From assembly GCA_015039365.1 (NCBI GenBank), contig WION01000003.1, positions 744,001 through 808,000 on the forward strand: DNA of 64,000 nt. The letters run 5' to 3'. This DNA comes from Amanita rubescens. Taxonomy: Eukaryota; Basidiomycota; Agaricomycetes; Agaricales; Amanitaceae. Under the pieces are notes generated by a model that was not told where the DNA came from, did not search any database, and saw only the letters and a list, made by a program, of their open reading frames with translations. Shown here piece by piece: positions 21,125 through 32,000 of the stretch (the stretch's first letter is position 1; each line of letters opens with the position of its first letter). Both the position numbers and the translations under genes were made by a program.

Positions 21125-22143
21125 TTATGCCTTATGTGCAATCACAATCCAGGTCTGGTACGGATATTCGAAGATGCCTGCGCCCTCGTCAATCCACACT
21201 CGGTCCTCACCTCTGGCAACTATCTCCTGGACATCATTCGCTGCTTTCGACTTTGCGTTCTCTCCTAATACCGCGATGTAGCTCTTGCTGCAGGCTCGAT
21301 TGACCACGATATCAGCCGTCGCAGGGAATGTGACCGGCCAGAGTTTCTCAACGGACTCTGAGAAAAATTTCTGATACGAAGGTGTCTCGTAAACTTTCTT
21401 CCATAGCATGAGCCGGAACTGCGGTGAACCTTCTTCGTGCCGTTCAATACGATCCCGCAATTGCGCGACCCATCTAGCGCGACTTCTGTCAGAGAAGGTG
21501 AATCAAAATTTCACACGATCATCAGCAATTATGGGTTACCGATCCTCCAGGTTCCATACGAAAGTCACGTTTCCAGTTGGTTTAAGGATGCGAGCAAACT
21601 CAGCGGAGGCACGGTCATAATCCGGGCACCAATGGAAAGCCTGCCTAATTGATGACAACCCTGAAAGTGGAAACATAATTATACATACCTGGGCTACCAC
21701 GATTATATCAGCCCATCCGTCATCTATACCAGTGCGATCGAACATCCCATCGTGGACTGTGACGCGCTTGTCGGTAACATTTTTGGAGAATTCAGTTCTC
21801 ATTCCTGGGCTGGGCTCGATTGCCTTCAGCTGTCCGATATCGGAGGACCACCTGGGATGGGCGAGGAGAGCCTGTGTGAAGATACCGGTACCAGAACCAA
21901 TTCTAGTCTCAGGGTTAGGATAGGCTAGGACAATTTTTATATTGCACAAACTCTACAATATTGAATGGAGGCTTTGATCTCACGGCATCACGGATATAGT
22001 TGAGCACGGCGGGGATGTAAGACGGGCGAGCTCTGAGATGATCCATATAATATTGGGATCAAGAAGAGAAGAACGTACCTGTGATAGAGTTCGTTAGTTC
22101 CTGTGGCAAAGCCGCTTTCAGCGATGTGATGTACAGAAGACAT
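21125..22143 (-). CDS. Class I SAM-dependent methyltransferase
   Basis: The start at 22143 gives 'MSSVHHIAESGFATGTNELY' and 'ARPSYIP'. The Rossmann-fold motifs follow: motif I 'VEIGSGTGIFTQALLAHP', an acidic strand-2 end 'LKAIEPSPGMR', post-I 'VHDGMFDRTGIDDGWADIIV', motif II 'AQAFHWCPDYDRASAEFARI' and 'LKPTGNVTFVWNLEDR'. The tail 'GIFEYPYQTWIVIAHKA' closes the fold. Introns of about 50 nt splice cleanly between 'VEI' and 'GSG', and between 'LEDR' and 'SRARW'. The YxxARPxYP opening and FHW motif resemble the small-molecule methyltransferases of the Crg1/Tam-like group, but the substrate cannot be predicted. The 79 bp to the sphingoid-base kinase start make a divergent pair. Confidence 0.8.
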
Positions 22144-22222
22144 GATGATGCGGTTGATACTTTAGTTCGGCACCGAGTGACAAGGTACTACTGCGCCGGC
22201 TATTTCTTTCTTCCTGGGCATT

Positions 22223-24132
22223 ATGGGACAGAACGAAATCTCCATTCGACTCTCGTCTGGAGGGATTATCGCCTTCAACTTGACTGAAGACGCGCTAACG
22301 CTGTCAACAAGCGGGACACGCCGTTTGTCAGGCAGCCAGGTCAAACTCACCGTTCCGCACCGTCAAGTATTAAACGCATGCTTCAGACCTGCCGATGGAA
22401 CTCTGCACGTCGCCTTCGTGGCGAGGCATAAGGATACTAAAAAATTCTATCTTTACCGGTATTATGGTTCAGTGAACGAAGCCTCAACTAATTCCGCGTC
22501 AGAGTGGGTGGAGGGGCTAATGCATGCTGCGTATGAAGGTGCTTTTTTTTGGCTTACCTACTCCTGGCCAAACGTCTCAATCCTTCGCAGGGGCCGGAAT
22601 CAGCCGTTCTCGAAGGTTACGCATCCTTGTCAACCCACACGGCGGTACTGTACGTGTCCACCGCACCTAATTCGGAATAAGGCTGATCTCATTTATGTAG
22701 GGAAAAGCTGCTATCGTCTTCTCCAAGAAGATTGAGCCCATACTGCGGACTGCCGGTTGCATCATAGACTTGACCAGTAAGCACTCTTCGTTGTCGTCCA
22801 CAGTACATGCTGACGTTGCCCGGCAGAGACGACTCACAGTGGTCATGCTTATGAGATTGCCAAAGAACTCTCTGTTGACGATTACGATGCTCTAGTTACG
22901 GTATCTGGTGACGGACTTGTCCACGAGGTAATGAATGGTTTTGCAAATCATCCTAATCCTCAAAAGGCCTTCAACATCCCAATTGCTCCTATTCCGTGTG
23001 GTTCCGGCAATGGGTTGTCACTCAACTTATTGGGAGAGCGGGTGCGCGTCACTTGGTAGCATAAATTAAACTGTCTTATTCCTTCTTAGGACGGCTTTGA
23101 TGCGGTTCTTGCAACACTAAACGCGATCAAGGGTAGATGCCTCTCAATAACCTTACTTTTCGTTCTCATAATTTGCAGGACTTCCTATGCGAGTGGACAC
23201 TTTTTCCCTTACGCAGAACAATAAGCGTACTATGTCGTTCATGTCGCAAGCTTTGGGTTTAATGGCAGATCTTGATCTTGGAACGGAACATCTCCGCTGG
23301 ATGGGCGATACTAGATTCATGGTGGGACTTCTTTATGGGAGTGAGTTGATACATTCTTGCCGTCTTCTAGCACTTACCCCCACCCTCTGGAAGTCTTGTT
23401 GCTAAAACCATGTCCCGTGCGCTTGTCATATAAGGCAGCAGAGACAGACAAATTTAAGATGTTGGAAGCCCTCCAAGCACGACGTGCTCAGGATCAACAG
23501 CCCGCTACGACGGAAGCAAGAATGGAGGGAGGACTTCCACCGTTACAATATTCGACAGAAGATGAAGACTGGACAACGCTTGATGAACCTTTGCTATATG
23601 TATATGCCGGAAAGGGCCCATATGTAGGGAGGTAATGAACGCATCTTTGACTACCTTGGCTTTTGATTGAAACTACCCTCAGGGATTATATGGCATTCCC
23701 CGTATCTCTACCTGACGACGGGTTGATTGACATTGTGGCGATGCCAGTGGTGCGTTCGTTTAGACAGTATTATGCAATACGGTGCTCATTTCATAAAGAT
23801 ATCCCGTTCTCATATGCTGCGTGCCTTGTCCGTGGCAGGCAAATGGCGAAAGCTTCTGGCATCCGAAGGTGACTTCCAAATTAGCTTATAGTAACGTTTT
23901 TCTAATAATACCTGCGCAGCTTCATTACATTAAAGCTCGTGCGTATCGCATCGAGCCCTTGAAGAACCGCGGAAATCTATCAGTAGACGGAGAAGCTATG
24001 CCATTCGAAAAATTCCAGGTTGAAGTACATACCAGATTGGCAACTCTGCTTAGTCTGCACGGCTCCTATGTAGCTGATTTTCCATCATCTGGGAAAAAGC
24101 AACGTAAGTGGGCCGGCGGGAGTCAGAGGTAG
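22223..24132 (+). CDS. LCB4: Sphingoid long-chain base kinase (diacylglycerol kinase-type catalytic domain)
   Basis: LCB kinases phosphorylate sphingoid bases at membranes. The start at 22223 gives 'MGQNEISIRLSSGGIIAFNL', a PH-like N-terminal region, then the catalytic domain: 'RLRILVNPHGG' (phosphate loop), 'KKIEPILRTAGCIIDLTKTT' with 'HSGHAYEIAKELSVDDYDAL', 'VTVSGDGLVHEVMNGFANHP', 'IPCGSGNGLSLNLLG', 'DTFSLTQNNKRTMSFMSQAL' and the beta-domain 'YVYAGKGPYVGRDYMAFPVS', 'DDGLIDIVAMPV', 'LHYIKARAYRIEPL', 'LSVDGE'. The nucleotide motifs SGDG and PCGSGNG are intact. About eight introns. One break, a GG at 23838-23839, separates two parts of the late exon; without it the frame continues into 'ANGESFWHPK'. 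The gene stops at 24130-24132. Confidence 0.87.
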
Positions 24133-24724
24133 TATGGTTGCGGTGCGTTAGTAAGCTATTTGTATCTACCGTTTACTTAGATATTTATTGGTACTAGTAG
24201 TGTTGTTGTTGGTAGTAGTATAATATAGCGTGGCGTTCGTTCTCCATGTACAGAAGAGTCCAAACACCTACGATTTCTACAAACCTCAGCTTTCGTCCGA
24301 GTGCCCCGAGGTCGATGGACCCGTTTCTTGTTTCGTTTTTAGAGGCGCATGTGTAATTTGTTGAAAGCATGTCGTTGAAGACTGGAGAAACTGACATGGA
24401 AGGAGTTTTATAACGAAGAAATCGACTGAGTCGGACGAGCGTAAAATAGTGCCTGCTGTGGCGGAAGCGTCGAAAGGTTTCTGGGCGTCCATGTGCTCCG
24501 AAGTGGGCGTTTTTCCATCCGACCATGGCAAGATTGACACAGGGCACTAGGTCGGCGTTTGCAGTGGTCGGTTATAGAGCTTTACCAGTCGATTTTTCGC
24601 CCCAAGGTCCGACATTTGATTATCAAAATCTTTAAGTAACACGAAGCGAGCAGCTCAAACGGCGTCCCCGCTTGCCAGTGCTAGAAGTGCCAAGAGTCCA
24701 CGCGCCTAGGAATTAAGATGGCAG
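24133..24724. other. Spacer containing a degenerate copy of the RPP40/HTD2 start region
   Basis: No gene is supported here. At 24234-24273 the sequence resembles 26197-26236, where the RPP40 and HTD2 start codons overlap: 19 bases around 'cgttctccatgtacag' match, and similarity continues through 'agtccaa'. The match ends soon after. It lies between the sphingoid-base kinase stop and the RPP40 stop (24725). A TA-rich simple stretch is seen around 24190-24225. Confidence 0.4.
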
Positions 24725-26209
24725 TCAACCCCATCTTGTATCTAGCTTGTCCACGCTCTCAGCCAGTACCCAATCAACACCTTGACCTTCTCTGAGGCCC
24801 GACTTCGCTCTCATGTATAAACTCCACGAGTCTTCACCCTCTTCCGTGGGTATTCTCAGGGTCTCTGACCTGCTGGGAACCAAAGACGTGTTTTTGGGAC
24901 TGATGTAGGAAAGGGGCGTGTTGGTTACCGAATGCGAGACGACTGCGACAAAAGGTGGGGCGTGTTCCGCTTCGTTTGTGTTCAGGCATGAGCTATAGTG
25001 ACATTGGTAAATACATGGGCTTCAATTTGCTTTGTTACCCACATCGTAGTATTGATTACAAGTTGAACGAATGCAGGGCAAATTAATCCTTGCCATCGTA
25101 TATGGGTCAAGCATCCTGGCGTTGACGGAGGCGGCTTGTATAGGGCGACGTAAGGATCCACACGGTCATTGATCTTGAGTCTGCATATTCCGTTTATTAA
25201 TAGAACATGAATTTAATATGGACGAGCGTACCGTTGGGCACCCAAGCAGGCCATTCCAACCCATTCAAACAACGAGTGAATTTCCTCGTTCCAATCTTCT
25301 ATGTCGTCTTCTGCCTCTCTCTCGGGGAATTGCCTCAACTCGACATCAGGAACGCGCACGTTCCGTATTTTTTGAACCTGAGCCTTTATGTTCATTATAT
25401 CCGACTGTTCGATGGACGAAGAAAGGGGATGCAATATTGTTCCTAGTTCTTGAGGTGAAAATTAGAGATCGTTCTACGCGAAGTGGACTGCGTACCTCTG
25501 CAGCAATATATAACATTCCACCCTCCAAGTCCCATCTCCTCCTCACGTCGCTTATCCCAAGCCTTAAGCGCAACATGTCTTCTAGCGACAATGCCTGGAG
25601 TATCCGTTCCTCTCCTTAGCGAAAATTGGACGACTATCCTATAATCGTCAGCAGCTTGTAACCTCAGACAACGTATCGTTCGTACCACGCTCGTGTTTCA
25701 GACGCTTCTTGAAAGGCAGAGGTTTGCCTACAATGCCCAGCTGCTCGTACGTATCTTTTGACAGAAATAGCGTAACGATTCCCCGCGAGTCGATGCACCA
25801 CACGTCATCTATGTTCTTATCTCTGCTTAACATCAAAAAATTGCTATCCGTATTTGTGAGCACACAGATACTTTTTCGGCAAAAGGTTCAAACCTTTGTG
25901 TTTCCAGCGTATGGATGAAAGCGCTGGGATTTTCGACCAGCTCTGAAAGCTTGAAGGTACCTTTTGCATAGCAGGTCTTGTGTTGCGTGAGTGTTGTCTC
26001 TAGGGCCGGATTTTCAGGAAATATGACCTCGAGCTGAATGTAGTCAGTCTACTAGTGTGGACACTTTGAATATCACATACTCGCCGTGTGAAGGGATGAC
26101 AGTTAGCCAAAAGCGACAATTTATTTGAGGTAAACGCGCCTGGGGTGACCTTGACCCGGGAGTGTTCATAATCATTCATATACATAGACGCGACGCGGGC
26201 GTTCTCCAT
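24725..26209 (-). CDS. Ribonuclease P/MRP subunit RPP40-like
   Basis: RPP40-type subunits belong to the nuclear RNase P/MRP ribonucleoproteins that process tRNA and rRNA precursors. The start at 26209 gives 'MENARVASMYMNDYEHSRVK', then 'VTPGAFTSNKLSLLANCHPF', 'TYAKGTFKLSELVEN'-like sequence, 'DDVWCIDSRGIVTLFLSKDT' and 'YEQLGIVGKPLPF', the motif by which I recognise the family. Later blocks are 'DYRIVVQFSLRRG', 'LFEWVGMACLGAQRLKINDR', 'VDPYVALYKPPPSTPGCLTH', 'IRWQGLICPAFVQL' and the C-terminal 'WVLAESVDKLDTRWG' with its stop at 24725-24727. The shorter ending at 25213 is an unspliced intron reading. The penultimate intron uses a GTGGGT donor. The start codon overlaps that of HTD2 on the other strand. 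Upstream in-frame ATGs exist, so a longer N-terminus is possible. Confidence 0.72.
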
Positions 26210-27265
26210 GTACAGGAGCCTAGTCCAACCAACGAGAGGCATCCGACTCGAACGCCCATACTCGACGCGGCTCACACCTAGCCAACTCAAGGCGCTCGAC
26301 GAATGGATAAAATCGCCCAGCAAGCTCATTCTCTCTGATACAATCAGCCGTGAACATCTTTCTGATTTGTACATCACCCTCCCTACACGCGACGGCACTC
26401 GCAAGCCGTATGAAGAGCCGGAGGACTCCCAACCTGTCCAGTATGGCCATCATCTTGCCTTTTTTCGTCCTCGCACTCCAGAGTCTATGTTGAAGATGGA
26501 TGGTACTGACCCCGTACTGTGTCCTCCCAGCTCACCTTTCGCCCGCCGGATGTGGGCCGGTGGTAAGTTCGAGTGGAATAACGCCAATCCCTTGCTCGTT
26601 GGCTCAAGAGCGACGGCATCATTCTCTGTCGCATCTGTGGCTAAGAAAGGGTTCGAAAACGGGAAACCTATGGTCTTTGTTAATCAGAAGATCGACATTG
26701 TCCAAGAAGGAACCTTGGAGCCTTCTGTCACCGAAATTAGGTCTCACGTCTATCTACCTGAAAACTCAAGACCTAGTGACAAGCCACGCGAAGGTAAAAG
26801 TGGTTTCTCGGAGGGTAGTGCAACCATATCTCATTCCGTTCTTAGTCAATGATATACCTTCTAAGCCCGACTTCTCGTTCACATACCGACCTACTCCCAC
26901 AACTCTCTTCCGGTTTTCCGCGCTCACGTTCAACGGGCATCATATCCACCTTGACAAAGATTGCACGCGTATCCATGATGGGTATCCAGGTTTGTGCTCT
27001 GATACTGCTCATGTACACAAGTTCACCTCTTCCAGAACGACTCGTCCATGGGCCTTTAACCGCCCTGATGCTGCTCGAGACGGCTGCTTTCCATAACCCG
27101 GGTCTGATGCTCAAGTCATTAGAGTACAGAGCCACCAATCCGATGTTTGTGAACCGCGAGATGACAATAAATGGGACATGGCTTGATGACTCGACAGCCA
27201 GGTTATGGTGCATGGATGAGAAAGGGGTTGTTGGTATGGTCGGTTCGGTAGAGAAGGCTAACTGA
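26208..27265 (+). CDS. HTD2: Mitochondrial 3-hydroxyacyl-thioester dehydratase HTD2
   Basis: Htd2 catalyses the dehydration step of mitochondrial type II fatty acid synthesis, the pathway that supplies lipoate precursors. Three exons (26208-26793, 26846-26989, 27036-27265) sum to 960 nt, 319 residues, in a clean frame. The N-terminus 'MYRSLVQPTRGIRLERPYST' is a presequence. The hot-dog fold signatures are 'TPTTLFRFSALTFNGHHIHL' (hydratase motif with the catalytic His region), 'YPERLVHGPLTALMLLET' and a C-terminal 'SLEYRATNPMFVNREMTING'. The first intron uses the acceptor TCTTAG at 26845; a later AG would break the frame. It is divergent from RPP40 with overlapping start codons and convergent with the PRCC-like gene (52 bp). 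Confidence 0.88.
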
Positions 27266-27317
27266 ATGACATTGGTAAATATGGGTGAAAAAGATGGCTC
27301 ACAGCTATTGGAAAGTG

Positions 27318-28589
27318 TTAAAAGCCTAGGCAGACGTGTCAATTTCTGGTCCTTAGTGGAAAAGAGTGCTTTACCGTATTTGTTGCCGGCCTCTTTCCTG
27401 TTTCTTCGGCCCTCGGCAATCTTTTCTTCCAAAGACTCCCGATTTTGATACGCATCCCTCAAGAGGGTAGCAAGTTGGTGTCTCGTTTTTGCGATGCCAC
27501 TCATCTTGCTTGCCTAGAAGTCCCAATCGGCAGGTGTTATGACGGGGAGAATGTATTGACTTACTGTCAGCTTCATATTAGGAGCTTCTGGCCCTGCTCC
27601 CGCGCCCCTCGTAAGTGCCTTTCTATCCTCTCTTTCTTTATATTCTACACGCGCTCTTTCCATCTCCTTCTGAGTATCGACGTCTTGCACAGAGCTAGAA
27701 TCATATCCCTCAAAGCCTTTGGCAGTGCCTTTCTCAAGAGCGCGTACGTGGGCATCATATTCATCTTGCCACGTTTTGAGGAAGGTTGCGTAGTAGGCCG
27801 AATCATACGCAGCCCATGAACCCGAAGGAAGTTGGTAGTAACCTGGATATGGATCTGTTGGGGTCGGTTCGGGGGGTTGGTATGTTGGCACTTCAGGGGC
27901 AGTGGAGTATTTATTCTCAGTCGCCGGCGTTGTTGATGGTCGCGACGGCAAAGAACTGGGAGCAGAACCTAGAAACCCTCCGGCGTTATTTTACAGTAGT
28001 TGGATTACTGGGTTGACGCACCTAAAGCAAAGAAATCGATGGATGTCGGCTTGCGGGGCACAGCAAGCTTTGAGGATGCATTTAGTTCGTTCTCCAAGGA
28101 AATGTTTGCCTTTCCTTTCGCTAGTGATGGGGGAAGAAGTGAGGTTGAGGCCAAGTCGTTTGTTCTGTCCGAGGCGAGCGTGCCGCTCGTCTCCTGGTCA
28201 TTCCCGGACTGCGATGGAATTGAACGGGAGGAATTGAATACAAGGCCAGGACCAGATTTACCGCCAAGGACGCGCTGCGGAACCGGCGCTGCTTGTTTTG
28301 GAGCTGGAAGCATCGATAACAGCGACGACGCACCAGAGCCGGTTGTGCGTGCCCTCTTGGCAGGCGGCTCATCGTACTCATTATCGACGGAGGCTGGTAA
28401 GCTGGGTAGTCCGATAGTGATTTTCTTGGGCCGCTTCGCTTTGGACGTCGCGATCACTGTTGCATCTGTTGCCTTCGGAGCAGGCGACGCAGTGAGCAAC
28501 GTTCTTTCTGCATTGACATTTGTAATAGGTTTGGCAGAGTCTTCACGCTCGCCTTCACTGCCGCTGCCGTAGTCTTCAACACCAAGCAT
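27318..28589 (-). CDS. PRCC-like nuclear protein (mitotic checkpoint regulator / MAD2B-interacting family)
   Basis: PRCC is a nuclear, proline-rich protein found with splicing factors and reported to bind MAD2B. The start at 28589 gives 'MLGVEDYGSGSEGEREDSAK', the typical opening, then 'KKITIGLPSLP', 'PPAKRARTTGSGASSLLSML' with 'PAPKQAAPVPQRVLGGKSGP', 'SIDFFALGSAPSS', 'PYPGYYQLPSGSWAAYDSAY' and 'YATFLKTWQDEY'. The C-terminal conserved helix is 'TRHQLATLLRDAYQNRESLE' with 'EKIAEGRRNRKEAGNKYGF' and the stop at 27318-27320. The last exon needs a 49-nt intron (GTAAAG...CCTAG) that leaves only 'F' and the stop, matching the family's usual ending. The long unspliced reading past this point is antisense to HTD2 and is not real. 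Confidence 0.82.
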
Positions 28590-29055
28590 GATGAGGTCAG
28601 TTGTCAAAATGGCAATAGCCTCATGTACATAAATAAGAACAGTGGCAAACACACACGCAGCATCAAGTTCATGATTTCGAAGAGACAGCCAGACTTCAAT
28701 GGACGAAAGAAGTATATAGGACACCACCAAGTCAGCCACCGACAAGGTCATCCACTTTAGTAGAGATAGATACTGGCCGTTCAGAAACGTACATCTCCCC
28801 GCGAGAGGTAAGCTAGTTTTAGGCCGAATTGACCCTTGGTCCTGGAGCGCAAGTAAAGAAATCTGCAACAAGCAGCCATGTCCATCCTATATATTATTAT
28901 ACTATGTACCATTTATGCCACTACAAAGGAAGGTATGATGGTAACGAATGTCTCACATTGTTACACGGAATACATGTCCATGAGGCCCGATGTAAAAAAG
29001 TCCGTCTGCTGTCCGAAAGCGTATACACAAGAAAGATAATAGTATGCAATCAAAA
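28590..29055. other. Spacer upstream of the PRCC-like gene and downstream of AGS1
   Basis: About 470 bp with no supported gene. The open frame upstream of the PRCC start is hydrophobic and without homology I recognise; it is probably a chance extension. The region must hold the PRCC promoter and the AGS1 3' UTR. Confidence 0.4.
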
Positions 29056-32000
29056 TCAAGGACGAGCTGGAATTCACTTATCAGTGCCACGTTTAAATTC
29101 TGTGTCGTTGATGACTTACAAAGTTGTTCTTTTCGGTAGAACCAGAAGTAGCCAAGTACAATGATTATCTGGCAGAGCATGGCAATCCAGAACAATGGAA
29201 GGGCCATTGGACTACCTGTAGCACAACATGTGAGAATGCGCCAGAATGACGGACAATGAAACTTGCCTTGAAGGCCTTGAGAGAAGTCCCAACTACCGGC
29301 ATCGGGAAACACTGAGCTAGGTCCTAAACGATTCGGCGCAGTTGCGCGTGCAACCATCACACAAACAGCACCAATGACTTGCGCAAATGCGAGTGTTGCA
29401 CAGACATGAAGACGTGATAAAGTCTTTAATGCTGTTAAATTTTGAAAGTTAAACATTATAATCTGCGACTCACTTGCAATAAAATCATTCCTAATCCGAC
29501 ACCTTGAACGGCATCGAGAACACCCAGCCAAAGCCATAGTGAGATACTCAAGTAAGGCCCGGCCCTGCCTGCCCAAGGGACATATAGTGCCAAAGATGAC
29601 GTTCCCCACAACATCTGCACAAAAATAATTCTACAAATCGGTATAATAGAAATAGAAGGTGACGTACTTGACACCATCTGGGAGCACCGAGACCCACCGC
29701 AAATACTGGAAGAAGCCATGTATGGGTTTTTGAGAAATGAGTGAGTACGAGTAACATAGCGGCCCAGACGCCAACAAAGAATGTGATGATAAGCAGTAGA
29801 ATCTGCCATTTGGGGATTGAAACATTCCACAAGAAACTCCAATTACGTCCATAAGGCTGGAAATGAAACGTTGAATATGGCGAGCGGGTTGCATATAATC
29901 GTTCACATACCCCACTGAGCCAATAATCTCGAAGAACTTCCGAAGCCAAGAACCAAAGCACAAGTTTGCGGCGAAAGAGGGTCTTGATGAAGTGAGGAAC
30001 TCTCGGCGGTGTTTGGTGATAGTACTCTAGAACTTGCATTAGTATTTCGCGCCAGAATTTCAATGGGCGGATATACCTGGTAAACCATATAGCATCACAT
30101 ATGCGAAGAGGAAGCTCAAGCATGACAAAGGCCATAGTATCAACACAATCCACCAGGGAGGAACATAACCAGTTTGGGCGCCCATTAAGCGTGTAACCCC
30201 AGTACCAAAGGGCTGCTACCCAAATTTGTTGCGATCCCTGTACGACACATGCCCTAAGCGTCCACACTTCAGTCGCAGCTCCCTGTGGCGTTCTGTCAGG
30301 GTTATATTCAGGAAATGACATGGTTAAACTTACTGCTTCTTCACCGAAGTTGAGTCCGAAGAATAGGAACGCAGCGGCGGAGGCGACGGCATACGACCAC
30401 GTTGCTATGTTTGCCAAAACTTGTTGAGCAGGTGCCAAAGCTGGTGATATAGACGGTAGTCCAATCAAGAAAAATCCCAGACCAAAAAAGATCCAAGGAG
30501 CGGATAGGACATAGACAGACGGCTTCAATCTGAATAAAGGATACCACACAGCAGTTGCAGCGAGGAACACAGCACCCAGTACGTAGAGCTGGAGGTTACT
30601 CTGCCAATCCCGCCCACTCAACAGGGTGATCTGGAAACTCGTTGCACACAACATCTGGCATTGAAGTCAGAGGTGAAGATATGACGAGCGCAATTGTCGA
30701 GTTACCTGTCCTAGGCCGATCACAATGGTATACAAAGGCCAACCTCCGATTTGTCTCGCCATCGCAATTTGTAGCCTCGTCATGGGTACGGCATCTGGTT
30801 GTGATGTTGGTAATTGACCGTCATATTCAGTGGAGGAGAATCCTTGTGTATGTGATGCTATTTAAAGATGTCTATGTCAAGAAAGTTGAAACGAAAGTTG
30901 AAAACAAACGCACAGTCGGGGCGTGTGAATACGGAGGGTGAAGGAGTTCCCCAGATGGAGTCACGTTGGGAGGAACGGATGCTTGCGGCGGTGTCAAGTT
31001 TATCTCGCCGAGCCTTTCCAAAGAAGGCCTCTTCACTCTTCACCAAGAATTTCTCAATAGAGAGCTCATGTTGCGAATTTTTAGCGTCTAGTATTTGTAA
31101 TTTCTGAACAAATTCGGCGGCGACACCTCCGTCTGCATCCGTAAACTGATTTGGAAAGTTCAATCGGATGAATGGAAGATTCAATATACGCCAAACTTAC
31201 TGATGTTATTGCCTTGTTCAAAGGTGAATTGGATTTTTCATCAACGATAGACGAGATGGACTCGACGGACGAGACGCGAGAGTGAGAACCAAATGGACGT
31301 GCGGGAGCTAGATTCCCATCAAGAAATGGATCTGGTGCATGCTTGTGGTCGGAGGCGATAGCTTTATTTGCCTTCTCCAAAAAGCCGTGGTAGCTATTGT
31401 CGCGGAGATCTGTAGTACTGGCGTTTCGGGAGCGGGAGGAGAAGTAATCGTCACTTGCGTATGATTGTCTTAATCCGGCGTCTTTGACCCTTAACGTTTC
31501 CTGACTCCAATGATCGGGAGAAGGGCTAGGGACATCAAGGGCACTGCGGCCATCCCATTCAGGTTGCGTTGGATGAACTAGAGCCTCTGGACTCCAATCC
31601 TCAATGTCAGCCAATGGTTGAGTTCTTATCTCCCCGCCATCAGACGATCTCCATGCGTTCACACCTGCAATGCTCCGGCTCGTATTAATACTACGTCTGT
31701 GGATGTCTTCCATTCGTTGACGCCACTCGACGACAGGGAATCGTTGGACTGCAGAACGAGCACGTAGAATTGCCCTTTCCTGCGCTGTCGATTTCAGCGC
31801 CAATTTGATCGTCTTGGTTAACTGAGATAACATGTGGGCAGTGGAGCTCGATTCAACGGGATACCACTTGTCGAAGTTAGAAATTTGATATCGTCGTACT
31901 CGATATCGCACTTACCCAGCCGGGCATTAACCCTAGACCACCTAGACGACTGCCGACGCCAAGTGCACCCTTTCGTCCGAATTCTACAGCGACGAGACCA

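Noticed and set aside
25213..25215. Stop codon ending RPP40 after 'AQRYARPY'
   Set aside because: A GTACGC donor just before it joins to 'LKINDRVDPYVALY' and on to 'DTRWG', which is the family C-terminus.
26794..26870. Apparent frame break in HTD2
   Set aside because: Using the acceptor at 26845 rather than 26868 keeps the frame and gives a continuous 319-residue protein.
26842..27504. 220-residue extension of the PRCC-like protein antisense to HTD2
   Set aside because: Splicing at GTAAAG...CCTAG gives the family ending KYGF and a stop; the extension is read-through of an intron and of HTD2 antisense sequence.
28953..29055. Extended C-terminus of AGS1
   Set aside because: A GTAAGT donor in the last exon joins to 'SRP' and a stop at 29056, the usual ending of this family.
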